Positions 40,191-48,089 of a stretch of DNA of 48,089 nucleotides are shown here, piece by piece; the stretch's first letter is position 1, and the number at the start of each line of letters is the position of its first letter. Under the pieces are notes generated by a model. That model searched no databases. It was given only the letters and a program-made list of their open reading frames with translations, and had not been told where the DNA came from. This stretch comes from an uncultured Caulobacterales bacterium. Its GTDB lineage: Bacteria > Pseudomonadota > Alphaproteobacteria > Caulobacterales > Maricaulaceae. The stretch covers positions 1 to 48,089 of the forward strand of contig CALCKU010000055.1 of assembly GCA_937965735.1 (NCBI GenBank), read 5' to 3'. Made by a program: the position numbers and the translations under genes.

Positions 40191-41599
40191 GCCTTAAATT
40201 CAAACATATAGCGTTGTTACGGCTCGGTTTAAAAAGCAAACTTATTCGTAATAATACTTTTTTTTGGGCTGATAAGGTCGGATATCTACCCTCTGTTATA
40301 ATCGCGTCATTTTTTCTTATTTTTATGATCTGCACGCTGAGTGCAATCTGGATAAAAAACCCACTAACAGACTTTGCAGTTTTTCTATTTTTAACCGTCT
40401 ATAGTCTTACCTCTATGCTTCGAGTTTTGGCCTGTGTCACACCCCGCCCAAAAAAATTTGGCAGGGAATTTTACGAAAACAAGGCCATGATAGAATGGCC
40501 AACATATAGCGTTTTTGTTCCACTCTACCATGAACCTGATATTGTTAAGGACTTAATCGGGCATTTGTCAAAAATTGATTATCCGCAGGATAAATTGGAC
40601 ATAACCCTTATTTGCGAACGTGATGACCAAGAAACAATTTCTGAACTTTGGGGCGCTTTAAAACCGCCCTTTTCACTCGCGATTGTGGAAACCGGGGGAC
40701 CCAAAACCAAACCCAATGCGTTAAACTACGCGCTCGAGCGGACTCAAAGTGAATTGATTACAATTTATGATGCGGAAGACAGGCCGCATTCAACCCAATT
40801 AAAAGCCGCCGCCCTTGCCTTTCATAAAAATCCAAATTGGGGTGCATTGCAAGCACCGCTTATCTTTTATAATGCCCGTAAAAATTTTTTAACCCGCCAA
40901 TTCGCTCTTGAATATGCCGCGCTGTTCTTTGTTTGGGTCCCTTTCCTGTCCCGTATGGGATGCCCGTTTCCTTTAGGCGGTACCAGCAATCACATTCGGC
41001 GCGAAACCTTAGATATAATCGGGGGTTGGGATAGTTTTAATGTTACGGAAGATGCCGATCTTAGTTTTAGACTCGCACTGATCTCTCAAAAAATCGGCTA
41101 TATACGCCCATACACTGAAGAAGAAGTCGTCTCGGATTGGCAGAGCTGGTCGGGCCAAAGAAGCCGCTGGATGAAAGGCTTTATGCAAACCTTTAATCTA
41201 CACATGCATGCCCCGTTTAAACCCCATGGATGGGCAGGGTTTATACGGTTTTTTACCTTACAAATTACAATTGGCGTAACGCTTTTAACTGGGTTTTGCC
41301 ATCTCCCGTTTTTAGCTATTTTGGCGGGTTCTCGTTTAGGCAGTTATGTCACGAATGTGTCTATTGAAATTCCACCTGTAATCCTTATTTGTCTTGTCAT
41401 TGGCTATATCAGCGGAATCTTAACCGCATGTGTTGGAGCTTTGCGGTCAAAGCAATATTTTTTACTGAAAGACACACTATGGATGCCTTTTTATTGGATA
41501 ATGCTTTTTGGCCCGACCCTTCGCGCGGCGTATGAGCTCAAAACTCGGCCCTTTTATTGGAATAAAACCAAGCATGGCCACACAACAAACACTTTATAA
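40187..41599 (+). CDS. Membrane family 2 glycosyltransferase
   Basis: Start overlaps queG stop (ATGA); TIYDAEDRPH, GGTSNHIRRETLDIIGGWDSFNVTEDADLSFRLAL, QRSRWMKG; several TM helices. Confidence 0.9.
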   Translation: MSLKFKHIALLRLGLKSKLIRNNTFFWADKVGYLPSVIIASFFLIFMICTLSAIWIKNPLTDFAVFLFLTVYSLTSMLRVLACVTPRPKKFGREFYENKAMIEWPTYSVFVPLYHEPDIVKDLIGHLSKIDYPQDKLDITLICERDDQETISELWGALKPPFSLAIVETGGPKTKPNALNYALERTQSELITIYDAEDRPHSTQLKAAALAFHKNPNWGALQAPLIFYNARKNFLTRQFALEYAALFFVWVPFLSRMGCPFPLGGTSNHIRRETLDIIGGWDSFNVTEDADLSFRLALISQKIGYIRPYTEEEVVSDWQSWSGQRSRWMKGFMQTFNLHMHAPFKPHGWAGFIRFFTLQITIGVTLLTGFCHLPFLAILAGSRLGSYVTNVSIEIPPVILICLVIGYISGILTACVGALRSKQYFLLKDTLWMPFYWIMLFGPTLRAAYELKTRPFYWNKTKHGHTTNTL

Positions 41600-41621
41600 C
41601 CCCTAATTTTAAAATCAATTT

Positions 41622-41834
41622 ATGACCCAATCTCAAGATATAACTTTAACGCTCACAGCCCTTGCCTTTTGTGCAATTATGGGGGTGATTGGTTTTAAAC
41701 GTCATTTCGCACCCCATGACAAACTCTCACCCCGTATGGTGCCTTGGATGATTATTAGCCTTGGCTGTATCGCCACGGGCTTTATGCTATTTGTACATTT
41801 CATAAATTTATTAGGGTTTCAGACAGGTCGATAA
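41622..41834 (+). CDS. Small two-TM membrane protein of unknown function
   Basis: 70 aa, two hydrophobic helices, 22 bp downstream of glycosyltransferase. Confidence 0.7.
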   Translation: MTQSQDITLTLTALAFCAIMGVIGFKRHFAPHDKLSPRMVPWMIISLGCIATGFMLFVHFINLLGFQTGR

Positions 41835-41981
41835 AATAATCCCGTCTTTCCTTTCTTAAAAATTGTTCATAATTTGGCCAACTCCCTTGAAGGTGTGCCG
41901 CTGTAGATTACATCCCAATACACATTCTCTCTGTGCGCAGCCCTTAGTCGTTTGCAAACTTATTTATGGAGCCATAATAAA

Positions 41982-43433
41982 ATGACCGCCTCTTCAAAGA
42001 AAGCTAGATTTCTATCCTCTGTGTCTGCCCTGCTCTTGGTGAGTACAATGAGCCTCGCCGCGCCGAGCGCAGCGCAATCCTTTTTCTCCCCCAAAACAAG
42101 CGCAAGCAGTCAAGCGATGACCGTGGATAGTCGCGGCCTTTTGACCATGGCTCCACTTCTTGAAAACGTCACACCAGCCGTTGTTAGTATTGAAGTCTCT
42201 GGAAAGGCTAAAACGTCAGGACTATCGACGGAACAATCTGAGCTTTTTGAACGGTTTTTTGGCGGACGTATACCCCAACAACAAGAAGAGCGTAGACGCC
42301 AAGGCATTGGGTCTGGTGTCATTGTTGACGCTCGTGATGGTTTAATCGTCACAAATCATCACGTTATCGAAGGGGCTGACGAAATCTTCGTCACCTTGGA
42401 TGATGGACGGACAATAGAAGCCAAGCTTGTAGGCAGTGATGAGAAAACCGACATCGCTATTCTAGAAATTAAAGCCTCGGGTTTAAAGGCCCTAACATTC
42501 GCTAAAAGTGACAATGCTAAAGTCGGAGATTATGTGATCGCCGTCGGCAACCCATTCGGGCTGAGTTCGTCTGTTACTTCGGGTATCATTAGTGCAATGG
42601 GCCGCGACACGGCACGAGGCGGTAATTATGCTGATTTTATCCAAACCGATGCCTCGATCAATCCCGGAAATTCTGGCGGCGCTCTCGTGAATTCCAAAGG
42701 TGAATTAATCGGGATTAATACGGCTATCTTATCACGCTCTGGCGGCAATAATGGCATTGGCTTTGCCGTTCCTGTGAAAATGGTCAAAGGCGTGATGAAA
42801 CAAATCGTTGAATACGGCGAAGTGAAACGGGGGCGTATTGGTATATCTATCCGAAATATTGACCTTGATTTACAAGAAGCTATGGGATTGCCAACGCGAG
42901 ACGGCGCCTTAGTCAATGAAGTCGTTGAAGATAGCGCCGCCGATAAAGCGGGCCTAAAAGCAGGAGACGTAGTTGTTCGCTTTAATAATGAAACAATTTT
43001 AGACGCTTCCGATATTCGTAATGCGGTGGGTCTTGTTGAGCCTGGCACGCGAACTGACATGACATATTTACGGGACGGCAAACGAATTACAACAAAAATT
43101 ACGGTTGAGGAATTTGACGAAGAACCCACAGTATTAAATGCTGAAGCCGTTGATGCGCTACCCGCTATGGAAAGTTTTTCAGGCGCAGAAATCACAAAAA
43201 TTCCAGAAAACTTAAATCCTAGAGGGGGTGATCAAGGTGTTTATGTCGCCAAGGTCGAAACAGCCAGTAAAGCCCAACGCGCAGGCTTGCGTAAAGGTGA
43301 CATTATCCGCAAGGTGAACCGAACGGCCGTCAAAGACCTTAAGACATTTGAAAATGCAATTGAAGGTAAATCAGGCCCGTTCGCCCTCTCTGTTGAACGT
43401 GAAGGCTCAAACCTCTTCTTAGCGGTGCGGTAG
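41982..43433 (+). CDS. degP: DegP/HtrA-type periplasmic serine protease, Do family (ORF track start 41952)
   Basis: Signal peptide; GSGVIVDARDGLIVTNHHVI, TDIAIL, DASINPGNSGGALVN; two PDZ domains. Confidence 0.93.
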   Translation: MTASSKKARFLSSVSALLLVSTMSLAAPSAAQSFFSPKTSASSQAMTVDSRGLLTMAPLLENVTPAVVSIEVSGKAKTSGLSTEQSELFERFFGGRIPQQQEERRRQGIGSGVIVDARDGLIVTNHHVIEGADEIFVTLDDGRTIEAKLVGSDEKTDIAILEIKASGLKALTFAKSDNAKVGDYVIAVGNPFGLSSSVTSGIISAMGRDTARGGNYADFIQTDASINPGNSGGALVNSKGELIGINTAILSRSGGNNGIGFAVPVKMVKGVMKQIVEYGEVKRGRIGISIRNIDLDLQEAMGLPTRDGALVNEVVEDSAADKAGLKAGDVVVRFNNETILDASDIRNAVGLVEPGTRTDMTYLRDGKRITTKITVEEFDEEPTVLNAEAVDALPAMESFSGAEITKIPENLNPRGGDQGVYVAKVETASKAQRAGLRKGDIIRKVNRTAVKDLKTFENAIEGKSGPFALSVEREGSNLFLAVR

Positions 43434-43465
43434 TCGCGCCCAATACTTTATTAAGTGATCTATAG

Positions 43466-43505
43466 CGGGGTTAAATGTTCACAATATCGTGCACTTTTGA
43501 CCCCG
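43466..43505. promoter_or_regulatory. 40-bp imperfect palindrome / hairpin between degP and radical SAM gene
   Basis: cggggttaaatgttcac-aatatc-gtgcacttttgaccccg; 17-position stem, 2 mismatches and 1 G-U, no T run. Confidence 0.75.
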
Positions 43506-43539
43506 TGACAGCTTGTGGGTTTCCCGTTATGACCAATTT

Positions 43540-44481
43540 ATGAACGCGCTTATTGATCCTAAAAAATTTCAAGACCCGAATATCACAGCAAAAGGTGAGA
43601 AACGGGCTTCTGTCTATTTTAAAACACTGAAGACCCTATGGTTTAATTCAGGGTCATTGTGCAATATTGAATGCGCGAATTGTTATATTAAAAGTAGTCC
43701 AACAGCGGATCATTTTGTCTATTTAACGCCAGACGATATGGCCCCGTATTTAGACGAAATCGACGCGATGAAATTAGGCCCAATAGAAATCGCCTTTACA
43801 GGCGGTGAGCCCTATCTCAATCCGCATATGCTAAAAATGTCCCAAATGGCGCTAGAGCGCGGACATAATCTCTTAATTTTGACCAATGCTATGAAACCCA
43901 TGATGCGTCCGCGCGTGCAAAAAGGATTATTGGAGCTACATAAACAATACGGCGCTAAAATGACTTTACGCGTTAGTCTTGATCATTTCACACAAGCCGG
44001 CCATGACGGTGAACGCGGCGTAGGAAGCTTTAAAAACGCATGCATCGGTATGGAATGGCTGAGTCAAAATGGGTTTTATTTAAACATTGCAGGCCGGTCC
44101 ATGTTTTCCGAATCTGAAGCGTCCGCCCGTGCAGGGTTTGCGGATTTAATCGAGCAAGAAGGATGGAACATTGATGCAGCCAATCCCGCCAGTCTAATCC
44201 TATTCCCTGAAATGGACGAAAGCGTTGACGTGCCAGAAATTACCACAGCCTGTTGGGGTATTTTAGATGTGCATCCTGACTCTATGATGTGTTCGAGCGC
44301 GCGCATGGTTGTGAAACGCAAAGGCGAAGATCGTGCGAGCGTTTTAGCCTGCACATTATTATGGGATGATCCACAATTTGAAATGGGCAAAACCCTTAAG
44401 GACTCACGCGGCCCCATTAAGCTTAACCATCCCCATTGCGCCAAGTTCTGCGTCCTTGGAGGCGCGTCCTGCTCGGCTTAG
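43540..44481 (+). CDS. Radical SAM protein with C-terminal cysteine-rich region (ORF track start 43513)
   Basis: CNIECANCY (CxxxCxxC), AFTGGEPYLNPHM; C-terminal cysteines incl. CAKFCVLGGASC. Confidence 0.9.
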   Translation: MNALIDPKKFQDPNITAKGEKRASVYFKTLKTLWFNSGSLCNIECANCYIKSSPTADHFVYLTPDDMAPYLDEIDAMKLGPIEIAFTGGEPYLNPHMLKMSQMALERGHNLLILTNAMKPMMRPRVQKGLLELHKQYGAKMTLRVSLDHFTQAGHDGERGVGSFKNACIGMEWLSQNGFYLNIAGRSMFSESEASARAGFADLIEQEGWNIDAANPASLILFPEMDESVDVPEITTACWGILDVHPDSMMCSSARMVVKRKGEDRASVLACTLLWDDPQFEMGKTLKDSRGPIKLNHPHCAKFCVLGGASCSA

Positions 44482-44529
44482 ATGCGCGAAAATAAATACA
44501 TCACGTTTCAAAACGCTTTACAACAAGCC

Positions 44530-46608
44530 TTAAAACGTAAAGCTGCCCTCAATAAAGAGTGACGTTGCTTTTTCACTCTTGCGTGTGACGGTTCCGCTCT
44601 CATTATACGGAACTTTACGACTGACATGTTGGACGCCTGTCCCCACCCTATACTTACCGAAATCGTAATTCACACCGAACACGCCTTGATTAGAGGTGAG
44701 ATTGACATTCTTGTCCTTCGCGTAACCATAGCCAGCTGTGAATCCAAAATTCCCGGGCTGCCATGTCAGACCAACATCATAAGCCGTGTAATCCCCGTCA
44801 CTTAAACCATTATTACTGTTTAAATAAGAGCCGCCCAATTTCCAGTCATAATAGCCTAAATCAAGGCCTAGACCGAAAGATTGTAAATCATCAAAACCCG
44901 CAAAGCCGCTATCTTCTTTTGCTGTGGCATATGTAGCTGTAGCCTCAACCGAGACACCGCTATTAAATTTACGGTCAAGTGCAATACCCGCTTCAATGAC
45001 ATTTTTTAAATCTGGCGCTAGCGCGCCGGTTTTATCTTTACCGTTTTTACGCACACAATAATCAACACCGCAAGCCGTCGCGTTGAGCGCGTAAGAGACT
45101 CCCAGTTGAACCCCGACACCAATCTGGTCGCCTAATAAGCGCGGGCTGACATAAGCGATTTTTTCAGAAAACCCTGAAGCATCATTGACCGTTTTGACCG
45201 CATCCAATCCCGTATAATCAACCGATGAATTCGATGCACCCACAGCCAAAAGTGTCGGCGCGCCAAGTGAGAAAATATAGGCCGCACCATCATCCCGACC
45301 AATCGTCACATCTCCATATGCTGAGCGTAAAAAGAAATAGGCCCCCTCCAGTGCATACTCGACCTCTTTGGCATCCGAAGGGCCGCTCGTATAAAACCGA
45401 GACGTATGTCCGCGCAGGGCGGTTGGGACGGTACCAAGCTGTGTAGACGGGCATCCCGCTATCGTCGGCGGACAATCGCCGACACGTCCACCAAAGCCGC
45501 GCCGATATTTATCATATTGCGCGCGAACTTCCGCGCCCAAGCCATATTCAAGCCCGTTCGGGGTAAAGGCGCTAACCTCCCCGCGCAGAGCCGTATCGAC
45601 GATAAAATCTTCGCTCCAACCCTCATCAGACGGTGTTTTTCGGTTTGTTCCGCCAGCGCCGCCTTTTAAAAACCCTGAAAGACTTGTGGCTAAATTATCC
45701 CAGCCCAGTTTTTCTTTCCATGTGCGTTTTTTGCCTTGTGGGTAAGGCAAAGGCCCCGTTTGGGCTTGCCCGTTGCGGGTCGCAGGCATACCTAGCTTTT
45801 GATTACCCCCATAAGTTCCGTAATTTGAAGTCTGATTTGGCGTGCCATAGTTTGGATTATTCTGATAATTCGGGGCGCTCTGACCCGCGCTATAACCCGA
45901 ACCATAAGCCGCTTTAGCTTTTTGTGACATGCCGTAATCTGACCGACCTGGATAATAGGTGCCGCCATCATTGCCTTGAATGCCGCCCTGAACATTCCCT
46001 TGAGCCGAACTTTGGTTGCGACCTTGATTTGGCACATCATATATTTTTATAGGATCGTTAGAACTGGCAGTCGGTAAGCTAGACTGGGGTAAGCTAGACT
46101 GGGATAAATTGGACGGTGAGATATAGCGACCTTCAGAATCTTGGACTGGCATTTCCACGGGTTGGTTTGCGTAAGGCTCAAATGTTGTCGAAGAGGACGA
46201 GCTTAAAGATTGGCCACCTTGATAAGTAATTTTAGAATCGTTTGTATACGGGGCTGGTGAAGACGGGGCTTTGGGTGCAGTTTCCGCATTAGGCGCTGTG
46301 TAAGTCTCCCACGCTTGTTTCGTATTCTTGCGTGCAAAAGGGGATGCAGACTGACTTTGCGCTGTGGCAAATGTCATCGCACTCACTAAAATAAGCGCCG
46401 ATCCAAACCATAAACCCGTGCGGCGCGTACTGCCCGCATCACCGATCTCATTCGATGGGTAAACAGAATAAAGACTTTGTGCTGGCGACATATCTTTAGA
46501 AAAATCGCGTGAGAAATCATCTGCACATTCACGCGGTAAATCGTAACGATTACGTTGACCAAATGTTGGTTTTGGTTGTTTTGGAGCTGAAGGCCTTTTA
46601 AAGGTCAT
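44530..46608 (-). CDS. Outer-membrane porin-like beta-barrel protein with long N-terminal region
   Basis: Hydrophobic helix TGLWFGSALILVSAMTFATAQ, Q/N/G/S/Y-rich linker, C-terminal alternating amphipathic strands ending FIEGSFTF. Confidence 0.8.
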   Translation of the reverse strand: MTFKRPSAPKQPKPTFGQRNRYDLPRECADDFSRDFSKDMSPAQSLYSVYPSNEIGDAGSTRRTGLWFGSALILVSAMTFATAQSQSASPFARKNTKQAWETYTAPNAETAPKAPSSPAPYTNDSKITYQGGQSLSSSSSTTFEPYANQPVEMPVQDSEGRYISPSNLSQSSLPQSSLPTASSNDPIKIYDVPNQGRNQSSAQGNVQGGIQGNDGGTYYPGRSDYGMSQKAKAAYGSGYSAGQSAPNYQNNPNYGTPNQTSNYGTYGGNQKLGMPATRNGQAQTGPLPYPQGKKRTWKEKLGWDNLATSLSGFLKGGAGGTNRKTPSDEGWSEDFIVDTALRGEVSAFTPNGLEYGLGAEVRAQYDKYRRGFGGRVGDCPPTIAGCPSTQLGTVPTALRGHTSRFYTSGPSDAKEVEYALEGAYFFLRSAYGDVTIGRDDGAAYIFSLGAPTLLAVGASNSSVDYTGLDAVKTVNDASGFSEKIAYVSPRLLGDQIGVGVQLGVSYALNATACGVDYCVRKNGKDKTGALAPDLKNVIEAGIALDRKFNSGVSVEATATYATAKEDSGFAGFDDLQSFGLGLDLGYYDWKLGGSYLNSNNGLSDGDYTAYDVGLTWQPGNFGFTAGYGYAKDKNVNLTSNQGVFGVNYDFGKYRVGTGVQHVSRKVPYNESGTVTRKSEKATSLFIEGSFTF
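46073..46117. repeat. In-frame 15-bp tandem repeat in porin-like gene
   Basis: ggtaagctagactgg x2 plus degenerate gataaattggacggt, encoding SQSSLPQSSLP. Confidence 0.85.
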
Positions 46609-46863
46609 CTTATAATTCCCTATTTACGCCTTAATGGACCAGAAGTCGTAAACCTTTGGCACAAGCGTATTCACGAGATACATCCCGAATCAAAGGTTAA
46701 TATCCACGCGCGCTTCCTAAAAAATGGTTAACAAAACCCTTAACACCCCGTATTTACTGCGATTTTAGCTTTTATAATTCCGCAATGAAACACTGGCAGG
46801 TACAGATTTTAATGCTATAACGCCATTTGAAATTTTGATTTGACTTGGCATTGGAGCCTTTGC

Positions 46864-47325
46864 ATGTCCTTACGACGTTTTATACGACCTTCACTTTTGA
46901 TTTCCGCTGTACTTTCAACCGTGCTTATCGCGAGTTGTTCAACTCTTGGCGGCAAAAAAGCCAAAAGAGAAAATGCTGTCCGCACGACCCAAGCGCCCAA
47001 TATTGGCGTTAACTCTTTTCTTTGGCGCGCCAGCCTTGAAACCTTAGAATTTATGCCGTTAACTTCTGTGGATCCGTTTGGCGGCGTGATCTTAACCGAT
47101 TGGTATGCCAGCCCCGAAGCACCCGATGAGCGGTTTAAAGCCAATGTCTATATATTAGATGCCAATTTACGAGCGGATGCACTGAAAGCCTCAATCTTTA
47201 AACAAGTTCGCTCGGGGCAGTCTTGGTCAGATGCGGCTGTTGATGCCGACACAGCCCGCCAAATTGAAAATTCTATCCTGACCCGGGCTCGTCAACTTTA
47301 TATAGCAAAAGTCGATAACCAATAA
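46864..47325 (+). CDS. DUF3576-type lipoprotein (ORF track start 46840)
   Basis: Lipobox IASC; VNSFLWRASLETLEFMPLTSVDPFGGVILTDWY. Confidence 0.85.
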   Translation: MSLRRFIRPSLLISAVLSTVLIASCSTLGGKKAKRENAVRTTQAPNIGVNSFLWRASLETLEFMPLTSVDPFGGVILTDWYASPEAPDERFKANVYILDANLRADALKASIFKQVRSGQSWSDAAVDADTARQIENSILTRARQLYIAKVDNQ

Positions 47326-47389
47326 GCAAAATTCTGACTATACGTCTCGCCAGTCTCTGATAGTCTTCGATTAAAAGAGGATTATACGC

Positions 47390-48089
47390 ATGGCTTACGG
47401 AAATAAATTTGACGGTAAAGTCTGCGTCATTACAGGCGCAGGGTCGGGAATTGGTCGGGCTTTGGCCTTAAAGCTTAAATCAGAAGGTGCGCTCCTAGCC
47501 CTGTCTGATATTAATACGTTGGCTTTATCAGAAACAATTGTCCTTTTAGGCGTTCATAAAAACCAAATTATGCAGGACACGCTCGATGTTGCAGACGCCG
47601 AAGCTATTCCAGTCTATGCAGAAAAAGTGAAAGCTGCGCTTGGCAGTGCAGACTATGTTTTCAATGTCGCGGGGCTCGTCCGTGTTGGGAGTTTCGACGA
47701 ATCGCCCTTATCTTCACTTGAAACGGTGATGAATGTAAACTTTTACGGCGTTGTCCGTATGTCCAAAGCCTTCCTTGAACAGTTAAAAGAGACCCGTGGT
47801 GGCTTGGTCAATATATCGAGCATATTTGGCATTATCGGTTTTCCCGGACAAGTCGATTATTGCGCGTCAAAATTTGCCGTTCGCGGATTTTCCGAAACGC
47901 TTGCACAAGAAGTGGAAGACTACGGCGTTAGTGTTTCCTGTGTACATCCGGGCGGGGTCGCGACCAATATTGCACGCAATGCCCTTATGGATAAAAAACT
48001 TAATCCCAGTACATCCCGCGAGGCGATGGATGCAGGATTTGACAAGGCCGCAATTACATCGGTTGAAAAAGCCGCAGACATTATCCTAA
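47390..48089 (+). CDS. SDR-family oxidoreductase, truncated by window end
   Basis: ATG at 47390; KVCVITGAGSGIGRALAL (GxxxGxG), NVAG, DYCASKFAVRGFSETL (YxxxK), HPGGVATNI; not in ORF track. Confidence 0.92.
   Translation, partial: MAYGNKFDGKVCVITGAGSGIGRALALKLKSEGALLALSDINTLALSETIVLLGVHKNQIMQDTLDVADAEAIPVYAEKVKAALGSADYVFNVAGLVRVGSFDESPLSSLETVMNVNFYGVVRMSKAFLEQLKETRGGLVNISSIFGIIGFPGQVDYCASKFAVRGFSETLAQEVEDYGVSVSCVHPGGVATNIARNALMDKKLNPSTSREAMDAGFDKAAITSVEKAADIIL

Noticed and set aside
42626-43195. 189-aa minus-strand ORF
   Set aside because: Antisense to degP; no recognisable domain.
46727-46745. CtrA-like site TTAA...TTAAC upstream of DUF3576/porin genes
   Set aside because: Spacer is 8 bp rather than the 7 bp of the TTAA-N7-TTAA consensus; could be chance in an AT-rich region.
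47796-48089. 97-aa ORF listed in the track at the window end
   Set aside because: Wrong frame; the same DNA encodes the SDR oxidoreductase starting at 47390.
1-48089. CRISPR array, transposase, integrase, prophage or toxin-antitoxin/defence island
   Set aside because: No regularly spaced identical repeats with unique spacers and no characteristic proteins seen in the translated ORFs.

Overview
48-kb stretch of what looks like an alphaproteobacterial chromosome (gene content and synteny suggest a Caulobacterales/Maricaulales-like lineage; this is an inference). Most of it is conserved core: rimP-nusA-ylxR-infB-rbfA, trmB/xre/lnt/corC/ybeY/phoH/miaB/fur/rimI/tsaB/nfu, hrcA-grpE, rph, rdgB-hemW, an lpoA-like/rsmI/yraN/BON(dolP-like) block, hslO, trkH, queG and a DegP-type protease. 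Accessory-looking parts are a BVMO-type monooxygenase/acyl-CoA ligase pair, a saccharopine-dehydrogenase-like reductase, a DUF2975/XRE pair, two tandem M48+PDZ lipoprotein peptidases, a membrane glycosyltransferase, a stand-alone radical SAM protein and an unusual 692-aa porin-like protein with a long cytosolic/disordered N-terminal part. I see no CRISPR array, tRNA, rRNA, transposase or prophage. I did not find a clear new multi-gene system. The best second-look signals are the tether-like porin, a 40-bp near-perfect hairpin ahead of the radical SAM gene, a degenerate 16-bp tandem array downstream of ybeY, an attenuator-like terminator in the rimP leader, an inverted repeat within the annotated 5' end of rsmI, and a recurrent pattern of 12-20 bp tandem duplications. 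All product calls come from reading motifs; no database search was run.
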